From the NCBI RefSeq assembly GCF_000003815.2, contig NC_049991.1, positions 21,258,889 through 21,322,888 on the forward strand: DNA of 64,000 nucleotides, in the 5' to 3' direction. Origin of the DNA: Branchiostoma floridae. Lineage: Eukaryota > Chordata > Leptocardii > Amphioxiformes > Branchiostomatidae. A program made the position numbers and the translations under genes. Below the pieces are notes generated by a model. That model made no database searches. It saw only the letters and a program-made list of their open reading frames with translations, and was not told where the DNA came from. Below, piece by piece: positions 32,860-43,700 of this stretch. How positions within the stretch are numbered: the first letter of the stretch is position 1; every line of letters begins with the position of its first letter.

Positions 32860-33570
32860 ATCTTTTCAAAGTGCATTTGAACAAAAGCGACCAGTTTGGC
32901 AACACCTATAATGAAATGCGCATCCTTCTTCACACAGACAACCTATAATCTTCAACAACTCTGACATTTCATCAGCTCCTGCCAGACGTATATATCGACT
33001 GGTAGTTATTGGCCTGTGCTGTGCGCAGCAGTAGAGAGATGTCGGTACTTGTGTGATAAGGTTATTAGGCACTCCTGTTACATTTTGTACTGATGAAGGC
33101 GACAGATGGTCTTCGAAACGTTTACGGAAGAATTAACCCTATCCAGACGGGAGTGGGGGTGGCTAAAAGTGCCTGAGCCAATTTTGACGTCGTATAGCTC
33201 CTAAACGGCTTGTGCTAGAACAACCAAACTTCGTGACTTTCCTAGAATATTGTTGGCAACAAAATGAGTAAGTTTATGATTTTTCGTTTTGCCATGGCAA
33301 CGGTTTTCTGAGAGACATATTTTACAAAATCACCAGACCATGCCGCGATTTATGTGTGCTAAGACGATCTTTTCCAAGTGCATTTGAACAAAGACAACAC
33401 TAGTAATGAAATGCGCATCCTTCTTCACACAGACAACCTATAATCTTCAACAGCTCTGGCATTTCATCGGCTCCTGCCAGACGTGTATATCGACTGGTAG
33501 TTATTGGCCTGTGCTCTGCGCCTTAGTAGAGTGATCTCAGTACTTGTGAGATAAGGTTACTAGGCACTCG
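32860..33570. repeat. Direct repeat pair of about 205 bp
   Basis: 32860-33070 and 33360-33570 share ATGAAATGCGCATCCTTCTT, CACACAGACAACCTATAATC, TATATCGACTGGTAGTTATT and GATAAGGTTA. The copies are separated by about 290 bp that includes a hammerhead-like motif. Confidence 0.7.
33090..33120 (+). other. Hammerhead-ribozyme-like core motif
   Basis: CTGATGA, then a possible stem (GGCGAC / GTCTTC with one mismatch and a GU pair), then GAAAC. A related, degraded version (CTGATAAAGGCGACAGATGG then GTCGTAAC) lies at 26709-26741. The flanking stem I and stem III needed for a full hammerhead could not be confirmed. Confidence 0.25.
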
Positions 33571-33574
33571 TGTT

Positions 33575-34060
33575 TCTGCAGAATCAATGATAAGCCTTTT
33601 CATCGCCCTTCTCCTAACCATTCTATGTCCTCATTGGTAACAGGCAATAACCGCTAGTAGTACTGACCAAGGATAAGTGTGTGTGTGTGTACGCGGTACG
33701 GTGGTGTGTACATGCTGAATGAAGCGGATTCTTGTTCTGGTTTTGATACTGAGTAACACCCCTTAGTGTTGGGGCAATCCACCCAGGGCGCAGTTCTACT
33801 GTTTTATTGGCCGTTCCTCAGGTGTTGTAACACCTCTTCCTTAAATTTAACGGGATTAGCTTGAAGGGTGGTTGAATATGGTAGATTATTCCAGTCGATA
33901 GTGGTTCTTGGGAAGTATGAATATTTGAGACAATCTTTATTGGTCTTGATGAGTTTATATATGAGTTTGGGTGATTATGTCGAGATTGCCTTGGGTAACA
34001 GCTGCAAACAGGAATCAACCGGCAGGGCTGGGAGACTTTGTCTAGATTTCTGGAGATTTA
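33575..34060. other. Intergenic, nothing specific
   Basis: A short TG run at about 33678-33692. No other feature recognised. Confidence 0.4.
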
Positions 34061-34130
34061 TAAGTCTGGCGGATAACAGCAACATCATCACAGTGAACCG
34101 TTCCACGTGTAGTTTTGTTTAAGCCGTAAG

Positions 34131-34370
34131 GCCCCCTTTCCACTAGACGGCGATCGCGCTGCGCTCTCACTGCGACCTAAATAGGATATGTGTACCCTTC
34201 GCTTTCACACTGGGTATATCATACAAAACGTACAAGTGTGATTGAGAAGACAACAAAACACACAAAGTGTAAACAAATTCGTTTCTTTTCTATAGAATTC
34301 GTTGAGCGATCTGTCAAAAACTATGTCGCAGAGAGAGCGCGGCGAGAGCGCCGTCCAAGTGGAAAGGGGG
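34131..34370. mobile_element. Family B MITE, copy B6
   Basis: Full length: CCCCCTTTCCACTAGACGGC at the left, GCGCCGTCCAAGTGGAAAGG at the right. It is one of the best-preserved copies and useful as a reference for the family. Confidence 0.85.
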
Positions 34371-34374
34371 ATAT

Positions 34375-34542
34375 GCGGACCCGATATTACAAGTTGTATG
34401 TAAGACAAAGCGTTGTAGAAAGATAGTATCTCATAACTGCAGCAGCCGCACGTTGGCGGGGTCGCTGCGGCGGAGCGATTAGACAGCGTTCAACGGATTA
34501 CATCCATAAAAACAGAATCTTTTCAGGCTTACTGTACGCTCA
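34375..34542. repeat. Left arm of a 165 bp inverted pair
   Basis: From CGGACCCGATATTACAAGTT through AGCCGCACGTTGGCGGGGTC to TTTTCAGGCTTACTGT. The reverse complement recurs at 35738-35905 with very few differences. Confidence 0.85.
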
Positions 34543-34544
34543 AC

Positions 34545-34712
34545 GAACTGTATAGAAAATGAACGAATATTTTTACACTTTCTGTGTTTTGTTGTCCTCT
34601 CAGTCACACTTTGTATGATATACCCAGTGTGAAATCAAAGGTTACACATATCCTATTTAGGTCGCAGTGAGAGCGCATCGCGATCGCTTTCTAGTGGAAA
34701 GGGTACCTGGCA
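34545..34712. mobile_element. Family B MITE, right half B7
   Basis: From the CTCAACGAACTGTATAGAAA core to GATCGCTTTCTAGTGGAAAG. The left half is replaced by the inverted-pair arm. Confidence 0.75.
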
Positions 34713-34784
34713 GAAGTGGATAAAAACAACACCATCACAGTAAACCATTCCACGTGCAGTCTTGTTCCAGCCGTAACGAACTGA

Positions 34785-35378
34785 TACACATAGCAGATAC
34801 ATATATGGTGTATTGAGAACAGCTATATACACAATTTGTAATCACACAGAGAAATAACTCCTACATTATGGAGCCAGGGATGAGAAGTCTCAAGATTTGA
34901 TGGCCGTGTTATGGCGATGGTGATGGTTGATCTGAAATAAAAACGATGTTCAAAATGTAGATATTGTGAAAATGACCATCAGCAAGGTTGTAACACATTG
35001 CTAAACGATCTCGATCACTGCCTTTCGCGTCAGTAACTTTTTAAAAAGTTTGTTTGATGTTTTTTTTCTACATTGATAACTTCTAGAAGTTTTTTATGTT
35101 TGTCCTTGGATTTTATTACTGACGTATGGTCTGTGCTGTGATCATTGACGCAATGCAGGTAATATAGAGTTTCACTCACGCAACGTTACCTGCTGTGTTA
35201 GTGCAAATAAAATCTGAATCTCTGAATGTAGCAGAGTCTTTTAACTCCGCAACCATAAAACAGATACGCTCGCGCTGGGATGTGTTTTTTATTGGGATGC
35301 GTCTACCATGCTGCTCTGTACTATGCTGACATATATCAACACTACGCAGCATAGTACATACATGCAGCTTCTCATTGA
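34785..35378. other. Intergenic, nothing specific
   Basis: No feature recognised. Confidence 0.4.
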
Positions 35379-35379
35379 A

Positions 35380-35613
35380 GGTGAAATCTCACCGGACGTG
35401 GGGCACGCTTGTGGCGTTGCCGGGTTCGGAAGATACTCAACGAATTTCAGAGAAAAAGAACGAATTTTCTTACTTGCGGTGTATTTTGTCGTATTCTATG
35501 TCACACGCAATATCTGAATCATTTAAAAAAATCGGAGAAGATAACAAAACATTGTCGCCGTAAACGAACCCCACAATGCCACAAGCGTGCCCCACGTCCA
35601 GTGAGAGTGCACC
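35380..35613. mobile_element. Family A MITE, copy A6
   Basis: Left end GGTGAAATCTCACCGGACGT, right end CAGTGAGAGTGCACC. Inner GGGGCACGCTTGTGGCGTTG pairs with its complement near 35580. Confidence 0.8.
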
Positions 35614-35737
35614 TTAGGTCTTCCATCCATATTGGACAGCGTGGACTGTACTAGCCAGTAATCATAAGGGAGTAAAGTAGTGCTGCACGGTCCTAGCGTT
35701 ACCCTTATGTACAAGTGTGACTAAGAATACAGCAAAA

Positions 35738-35905
35738 ACAGTAAGCCTGAAAAGATTCTGTTTTTATGGATGTAATCCGTTGAACGCTGTCTAATCGCTC
35801 CGCCGCAGCGACCCCGCCAACGTGCGGCTGCTGCAGTTATGAGATACTCTCTTTCTACAACGCTTTGTCTTACATACAACCTGTAATAGCCGGTGTGCAA
35901 TAACA
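35738..35905. repeat. Right arm of a 165 bp inverted pair
   Basis: Reverse complement of 34375-34542: ACAGTAAGCCTGAAAAGATT to GACCCCGCCAACGTGCGGCT to the AATAGCCGG end. It sits directly against the left end of family B copy B8. Confidence 0.85.
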
Positions 35906-36143
35906 CCCCCTTTTCACTTTTCACTCTTGCCGCGCTCTCTCTGCGACATAAATTTTGACATATCACTGAACGGATTATTTAGAAAAGAGACGAATCTTTT
36001 TACACTTTTTTTGTTTTGTTGTCCTGTCAGTCACACTTTTGCGTTTTGTATAATATACCCAGTGTGAAAGCGAAGGCTTCACATATTCCATTTAGGTCAC
36101 AGTGAGAGCACAGAGCGATCGCGGTCTAGTGGAAAGGGGGCCT
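35905..36143. mobile_element. Family B MITE, copy B8
   Basis: Left end CCCCCTTTTCACTTTTCACT (diverged), right end GCGGTCTAGTGGAAAGGGGG. Core CATATCACTGAACGGATT. Confidence 0.8.
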
Positions 36144-36353
36144 AAACAGTCACTTTGCTTGACGTGTACAATTTAGGTTAAAATTCTAAATCACAGGAAC
36201 ATGCTGTCAACATAACGGTGCCGAAAAAAGTATTGACAGGACTCACAGGAGAATGCTTTGTTTTATATTACATACAATACACTTCATAGCATTGTATTCG
36301 GATGTCTCATGTGCATAATACTGTCAGCACATGTAGTACAGTGGGATAATCCA

Positions 36354-36606
36354 ACACGTCACCGGAACGTACTGCGCCTGCGCGAACCCTGGTGTTTTGG
36401 GGCTTGGTTTGGTCAACGTTGCATTGAAATCCCGCTTGTTGCACAGTATATGTTAGAGACATGGTTTCATGTAAAACGTACACGGGATTTTACCCTTATA
36501 TACGCACGTACTTTCTTAAATGCGGCCCTTTAGTAAACCGGGGGTTTAGCAAGGTTTAGCATGTCTATACTTTTCGCGCAGGCGCAGTACGTTCCGGTGA
36601 CGTGCT
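36354..36606. mobile_element. MULE-like element with long inverted ends
   Basis: Terminal inverted repeats of about 30 bp (CACGTCACCGGAACGTACTG then CGCCTGCGCG, and the exact complement at the right). Both sides are flanked by GGATAATCCA (36344-36353 and 36607-36616), a 10 bp target duplication. It is 253 bp long and non-coding. The target duplication length suggests the Mutator-like superfamily. Confidence 0.8.
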
Positions 36607-36639
36607 GGATAATCCAGTAAGTCTACGTGATCATTTGAT

Positions 36640-37013
36640 CTAGCTGAACGCGCTATCACCGACCTATCATCACGCTCGTCTCACTGACGAGACGTCAATG
36701 TCCCGGGGTTATGCAAGGGCAGCGCTGATTGGATCAGCGCCACTTAGGAGAATTAAGTGCCACGGGTGCTCCCTGCTAACGGCACGCGATTCAACCAGAC
36801 TGGCCGTCTTGGTAGGCTCCTCACATCCCTCAGACTTAAATATACTGACAAGACTTCTTGGGAGGAGGGTTCTGAGACGTACGTGCGAAAGAGGTAAGAG
36901 CAAGAATGACATAAAGCTACTCTATGAGTTGAAATACTGATCTGTAGGAAGGAGTCTACTTCTATAACGTTATGTAAAAACATTTCATTTTATTCTCATA
37001 TTATTGTTTTTCC
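36640..37013 (+). promoter_or_regulatory. Possible GPCR promoter and untranslated first exon
   Basis: A GC-richer stretch with ACGAGACGTCAATG (CRE-like) and a GCGCTGATTGGATCAGCGC palindrome containing a CCAAT-box complement. A good donor (GCGAAAGAG|GTAAGAGC at 36893) and a good acceptor (TATTGTTTTTCCAG at 37013) frame a 120 bp intron. The stretch could be the GPCR 5' leader or part of an unrelated transcript. An 80-codon frame here is not recognised. Confidence 0.3.
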
Positions 37014-37228
37014 AGTCGTTACGCAGGAGAATAACGTTACCTCGGGGAGCAGACGTCCGGCCTGACTCCGGCGGACTCTGATGATCGGGGCCCGCGGGGA
37101 GTCGTCATCGCGAACCCGTCAGCAGCCTCGCTCATCAGCCGGTACGGAACCGCAACGGGTGCCGTAACACCACCGGGCCTGTGCGCGGGCGTATAGGAGC
37201 TGTAACTGTAGATAGGGCCGAACTGGTA

Positions 37229-37692
37229 TAGAACAACAGTTAGGCACATCGTCAACAGAAATCTGTGGCTTAGAATCGTGCACGAGTCACCAGAAGTGAA
37301 CGGATAGTGTCTCACAATTAGGCAGATAGAAGAGATTAAAAAGAGATAACGACCGAGCTTCCTGGCAAGGCGAAGTACGAAAAGGGTAGAGAACAGCACA
37401 TGGGACTTGGTATATAGGCAGTGTAGTCAGAAAAATAGTGATGGCTAAGGGTAGACCATCCTGAGAAGGTGTAACAGTTGTATGCGTCCTGGCCTGAGTA
37501 TTGGAGCAACAAGGCGTATCTTCAATAGAAACGATAGCTGAGGACCGCAGTAACTGGCGAGTGATATCAAGACGAGCAAAGGTCCAGCTCCTGGCCCGAG
37601 TATCCAGGCAGTTAGGCACATCGTCAACAGAACTCTGTGGCTAAGAATCGTGCAGGGGTCACCAGAAGTGAACGGATAGTGTCTCACAGCAT
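37229..37692. repeat. Direct repeat pair of about 85 bp
   Basis: CAGTTAGGCACATCGTCAAC, then CACCAGAAGTGAACGGATAG and TGTCTCACA, occurs at 37229-37320 and again at 37610-37690. It lies in the putative leader of the GPCR gene. Confidence 0.8.
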
Positions 37693-37802
37693 CCGGCCCG
37701 AGTATCTAAGCAGCGAAGCTTAGCCAGGAACTGAGATAGTAGTTAGCGAGCGGGCTGTCTACAGGGTTTACACGAGTTCTTAGACAGGATTGAGTGTGTA
37801 GA

Positions 37803-38010
37803 CAGGTGGGCGTATATAAGTGTCCTGAAAGGTAGGCGTATATTAGTGTCCTGAAAGGTAGGCGTATATTAGTGTCCTGAAAGGTAGTCGTATATCAGTA
37901 TCCTGAAAGGTAGGCATATATTAGTGTCCTGAAAGGTAGGCCTACATTAGTGTCCTTAGAGGTAGGCTTATCTTAGTGTCCCGAAGGGTAGGCGTACCCT
38001 GGCCAGCCGC
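37803..38010. repeat. 26 bp minisatellite just upstream of the GPCR start codon
   Basis: Seven to eight units of AGGTAGGCGTATATTAGTGT plus CCTGAA. The array degenerates into GGGTAGGCGTACCCTGGCCA and ends only about 15 bp before the start codon, so it is probably transcribed in the 5' UTR. Confidence 0.9.
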
Positions 38011-38021
38011 CAGACACGGCC

Positions 38022-38315
38022 ATGGTTGTCACGGGTAACGTGTCTCTCGCCCTGAACCACACGGCGTCCCAGACCCCCCTCCCCATCCACGGCGCGCCGC
38101 TGGTCAGCCCGTCGCTGCCCTTCATCCTGCCGGTTGTGTTCTCCGTGGTGTACCTGGTCGGGCTGGTCGGGAACGTCACCGTGCTGCTGTGCGTGGGCCG
38201 GCGGGGCGTCAGGAGCTCCATGTGCGTGTACGTGCTCAGCCTCGCCACGGCGGACACCGTGTACCTGCTGGGCGGGCCGTTCTTCCTAGCCTCCTTCCTG
38301 GTGCAACCCAGATGG
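38022..38315 (+). CDS. UTS2R: GPCR exon 1: N-terminus, TM1, TM2
   Basis: Encodes residues 1-98, ending at the Trp of QPRW before the FGD motif. The start is the first ATG after the minisatellite, in CCATGG context. The donor is AGATGG|GTGAGT, phase 0. The following intron is 9.9 kb. Confidence 0.85.
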
Positions 38316-40720
38316 GTGAGTAGGCATGGCTTATACTTTACTTTACATTATTCTTTTTTTTTCAGGTTAAAAACCCATAGATACACAGAAAATACATACA
38401 TATACATCAAAACCTCTACCTGTATAATAAACCATAACAGTTTCTGAACAAGATATTTCTGTAGAACATGTCAGAATTCAGCAAGTTATTGACAATAGTA
38501 TTGTTGTAGGATAGTAATCTTTGTAGAAAAGAATAACAAACCCTTCTTCGCCTTGTTTCAAAACTGTCAGTCGAATGGTACACAAACATTGTACTGGCGC
38601 TACACCGTCGTGGTAAATTCATAATAATCCGGAAACAGTTATTGTATGCGACCCGGCACTTAGACAGGACACCCGCACTGACAGAGTTCCATAATTGCGT
38701 GCCATATATTTGGCCACAGTACGCCATAAACAAGTTTTTTTTTTAACAGGTGGAGAACAAAGGGAGAATTTGCGATTTATACAATTAGCACGATTATACC
38801 TTAATCTCATGCTTGTTTGTGTCACATAGCCGGTAAACCTCCTCATGGCATAGCACGCCGGCCAGATTTGCACTAAACAGTACAAGCTGAGGTTTGTTTA
38901 AGTTTTCCACGCGGCACACCTACTCTCCAAGCAGAGGTTCGGTTCCGGCTGTTTTTCTGAGTCCAGTGCGCTTGGCAGGCAAACATAAAGAAAGCTTCAC
39001 AAAGTAGACAGCCCGATAAAAACGCCTTAAAAGTCCAAAAAGCCAAACCTCTGCGTACTGAAGAGTGCGAGCTGCATAAATAGATAGATTTATTTGATTC
39101 ACTGACTCATACTTAGAAGTTTCCCTACTCTGTTCGATGTTTCGAGGGTTCTTCAGCATGCTCCAGGTGTGTCTCTCCTCAAACACGGGACCTCCATTTA
39201 ACGTCCTATCCGAGGGACGGCCCTAAAGAAAGCTAGGTACTCATATTCACCTGAGTGAAGTGAGAAAAGCCGTCCCCAAGGGCCCAAGGAACAGATGTAG
39301 GAACAAATGACGCCTGTGGTATGTCAGAGGATTCGTACCCAAGACTTTTATAGTTTTGGGAAACACCCAACCATAACGCTACGCCAATGTCATACAATGA
39401 TCAACGGGTTTGCTTATTCTAATCTGAGAAGCTCAAATCTGCCCACAGGCCGCTTACCATTGAGCTGAGGTAAGACCCTTAATGTCATCACAAATCTCAG
39501 CGGTATAGCTGCCGCAGATGGAGGAGTAGACAAGACTTAACGTTAACTCGTCCCATACATTCTATACTCAACAGGTAGGACTAACGTACGTTTCTCCAAA
39601 CTTGCCGTAGAGTAATCTTCATTTAAGACTCTTTAGGCATAACCCTTTGCACACTGGTTAGGATTCTCCCTAGGCAGACTACATAATCCTGGCTCTGCTT
39701 ACTGCGTCTCAACCGAAATTCTCCCATCTAGTGCTCTCTTGAACTGAGCTTACCATTTTGTCTGACCAGACAGACAGCTAGACAATGAATGGTCCACTCA
39801 AGTCTCATCACATTAGTTAGGCCCCTCGCCACTAGGACGGCCCTCTCGCCCCGCTCTCTCTGCGACCTAAGATTTGTTTGACAGATCGCTCAACGAATTG
39901 TATAGAAAAGAAATGAATCTTTTTTTACACTTCTGTGTTTTCTTGTCTCTTCTGTAACACATGTGCATACTGTATGATATACCCAGTATGAAATCAAAGG
40001 TTATGCATATCCCATTTAGGTCGCAGTGAGATCACAGCGAGAGCGCCGTCCTAGTGGACAGGGGGCCTTAGGATTATCTCTAGGCAGACTGACTGTGATT
40101 CCATAATCCTTGCTTTGCCCACTGCGTCTCAACTGGAATTCTCTCATCTAGTGCTCTCCTAGACTGAAATTTTTATTTTGTCTGGCCAGACAGACAGCTA
40201 GACAATAAATGGTCCACTCAAGTCGCATGACATTACTTAGGTCCCCTTTCCACTAGACGGCGCTCTCGCCGCGCTCTCTCTGTGACCTAAACTTTGACAG
40301 ATCGCTCACCAAATTGTAAAGAAAAGAAATGAATCTTTTGACACTTCTGTGTTTTCTTGTCTCTTCAGTCACACTTTTACATGCTGTATGATATACCCAG
40401 TATGAAATCAAAGGTTATGCATATCCTATTTAGGTCGCAGACTGACTGTGATTCCATAATCCTTGCTTTGCCCAATGCGTCCCAACTGAAATTCTCTCAT
40501 CTAGTGCTCTCCTGAACTGAGCTTATCATTTTGTCTGGCCAAACAGACAGCTAGACAATGAATGGTCTATTCAAGCCGCATGACATAAGTTCATCTTATC
40601 TGACTCTGTTGCCAGATTCGTAGGGTTTTCACTTCATCAAATAATCATAGCGCTTCGGATAACATGCTGTTGATACTTGCACAGGCATTGCAGACTAAAT
40701 ACAGGTTTGGTGTGCGTGTA

Positions 40721-40761
<41 letters not shown>

Positions 40762-43700
40762 ATGTGTGTGTGTGTGTGGGGGGGGGGTGTGTTCTGTGTC
40801 CTCCGTTGAACCACCCATGCATAAATCATATTTGCGCTGCAAATACAAAAAATACATAAAAATATCCTTGGCATTCTCTATCATCGGTATTGTTGTGCGG
40901 GTTTGTTTGCACGGGCTCGTGCTGAACAATCCTCTCGGCTTGTCGTGTCGAAAGCCGGCTCTCATCTTCCATTAGTACGGGATCATGTCGTACCAGGAAT
41001 GGAACCTGTACCATTATCGCGCTTTCCACACGAGCCGAGTGTAACCATACCGCTGGGTAGTGTTTGCTGAGTGGGACTCTGCCCTTTTCTTTTCGTCTCT
41101 GACGGTCAAAGCGAGGATTAGGGAGCAAAATCCTGTCGCTTTTCTATAAAGCCTTTTATACCCGTACGATATCACCTGATCCCCAGGGCTTAGAGACAAT
41201 TAAAGTCTTTGTTCAAAGGAAGATTTTGTAGCTTTCATGACATGAAAGTTCATTTGTGTTGGCAAATGACATTTTAACTAAATGGCAAATGATTTTTTTT
41301 CCATAGGCCAAACCTTAAGAGAAATTGCAACTAACCCAGTTTTCTTTTTGCCTCTCTTTTTTCATTTTTGATTCTAATAATTAATAAGAAATAATAAAAA
41401 AATTCTCACCGATGGCACCTTTAGATAAACATTCTTTTTATCCAGTCTCTTGTAAAGTGCGATTTTGGTTTGTGCATTGATTGTTGCGCTTGCCTCGACT
41501 TTGCACCGACCTTGAGTACAGGTATTGATGTATCATGCATATTCATTTATAAAATCTCAGTATTTCATGCGAGAATTTTTAACATAACTATTCATAACGT
41601 AAGGTAGGGTGAAGGAGATAAGATATGCCGGAGGCGCTCTTCTGTCGCATCTCAAGTCGGAAGGAAATTCCTCAACAGGCAGGAACAAAGACATGTCTAC
41701 TGTTAAGTGCATACATCCATCCGTAACGACGTGCAGCTTGATTGATCTCTACATACATGCATATTATTACATACATCCATAAACAACGTGCAGCTTGATA
41801 GATCTGTACATACATACATGCATACAAATATGTTATTGGTAGACATAACACTAGTTTATTTTTATTCGCAGAGTAACCTATATTCGTCGTGTTTACCAAC
41901 ACGGTATTACAGCTCGACTTACGGTGGATTCAAGTTGTAATATGTTTAAAATCTAATTGTAGTTTGAAACTACCGTCCGTCGACTCGATATCCCTGAACA
42001 CAAAATTTCTGAAAGCAACGGATAAAGGTTACCCCACGGATAAAGGTGAACTGGCGTTACAGTGAAACGTACATGGACGAATAATGGATAGATTCAGACA
42101 TAGATAATTCAATAAAAAAAAATAGATATCAACAAGAGTATAGGTAGAAATAGATATCGATATCGATAATCAGAATATAATCCTTGACGGGCATACACAG
42201 AGATGCAAAGATGGTTAGTTAATATGTACATAGTATACCATAACTTGTTCAAAATTCTTCGAATGCAGGAGAAAACTACGGCTAAAATGTGCGTAGTATC
42301 ATCTGTGATCATCATTATACTCTCGCCGATATGTCCTGATTATCTCAGAGTTGAAATAGTATGTCAGATTAGATCTCTAGTAGAGTCGAAAACAGGGGTA
42401 CCTATGGTAAATGGTAAAAGGGATGTCTTCGGCTGGTCTCCCGTTTAGCAATTCTGAGTTTCAAGTCATCTCTTTGATCTAGATACAAAGTGACATGAAT
42501 CGAAGTTGACAAGTCTTTTCAGGAAGTATCTTTCAATGTACAGACTACGGTCTCGACAGGTTGAATCGACCAGATTGCTATCGTTACCCTGACATATAAA
42601 TATCGGTACCCACTGCCTTTGTGATGGCGGTTCCAGCTGTCTAGCCACATAAATAATACATACATCTACCCAAGACATATGTACAAGAGGGTTTGTTTGC
42701 CTCTTTGTGTTAATCGCAGTGATATATTTTTGTTCGCTGCTCTAATCTAACGTTGAAATTTGTCGGCAACTTCTTCATGGAGCTTTGTTTGTACGCAGCA
42801 CATCATTGGATTGTGCATTGCACACTCCCACACTCTCTAATGACTTTAAACGATGTAAACTGTTATATACGTTGGCTGACCCTTGTCTCTTTCGTCATGA
42901 CCTCATTGAAAGCGGCATACAGACCGATGTGAACTTAAATGAATAAGCAAAGGTTCAAACAAACAAACAAACAAACAAAAGTTTGCGTTCAGTGATTGGT
43001 CACCAGTATCCTGAGGATGTTGAAACTTTAATCAGCCAGTGTTTACCTTTGTGAAAAAAAAGGAAAGTGATCTCGATCCAGTTTTATCTCACTGAAGAGC
43101 TAGTCTTCCACTGGTCGTGACAGAGAGGACAGACGCTATGTACAGTATTTACAGGTTCATTGTACCGGGGAAATTCCCCTAACTCTTTTCTACAAGCACA
43201 ATGAACAGTGGACCACGGCTTAACGTCCTGTCCTAAGTACTGCAACCCTTTCCGGTAGCATGCATGTCGGGTGAGCGACACAGCCGGAATCGAACTCACT
43301 GCTTCAAGTTCCAGAGGCAGGGCCGCTAACCACTGGACTACGCGCGCTACCTTGTGCTGGAATTAAGTTTAGCACTGCACTATTATAGCACATCGTTTGG
43401 TATCTAGAAAATGACAACGGATGGTATTTCGATGGACGCGTGGGCGAATTTCTGATTGCGAATTTCTGACAATGGAACTCCCTTTGTGTCGCGTAGGTGT
43501 TCACGTAGTTTTTCCAGTTGTGATACCTGGCATTAATCAAGCGTATGTCCTAATTGAATGCGCGACAATTTATCGTTGAGCGTTGCCGTCTTCCTAAATT
43601 ACCATCAAGCGTTGACTGCTGTCTTAAGCGTACCATAAAGTTTTTCCCCCGCCCACCATGCAGACAATTTGTAGAATTTACGGAAAGGTCAATTCGGCCT

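Larger units (their letters stand above)
34066..34780. repeat. Direct duplication flanking family B MITEs, site 2
   Basis: ACATCATCACAGTGAACCGT plus TCCACGTGTAGTTTTGTTT before the MITE (34084-34130) recurs as ACCATCACAGTAAACCATTC and CACGTGCAGTCTTGTT after 34710. Between them lie one complete family B element, the left arm of a 165 bp inverted pair, and a family B right half. Confidence 0.7.
39655..40595. repeat. Three-unit tandem segment of about 425 bp containing MITE B, site 3
   Basis: A 170 bp flank (TAATCCTTGCTTTGCCCA, CTCATCTAGTGCTCTC, CAGACAGCTAGACAATGAAT) occurs three times, near 39660-39820, 40070-40238 and 40438-40590. A family B element fills each space between. The third unit abuts a family B copy that lost its right end. 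Confidence 0.85.

Noticed and set aside
37037-37619. Overlapping minus-strand frames upstream of the GPCR
   Set aside because: They overlap direct repeats in the presumed leader region and show no family resemblance.
40637-40975. Open frames on both strands with Cys-Val and Thr-His runs
   Set aside because: Same cause: a TG repeat with a G run.
43240-43350. tRNA gene on the minus strand
   Set aside because: A and B boxes are present, but I could not form a convincing acceptor stem and the sequence continues into a repeated SINE body, so a tRNA-derived SINE is the better reading.
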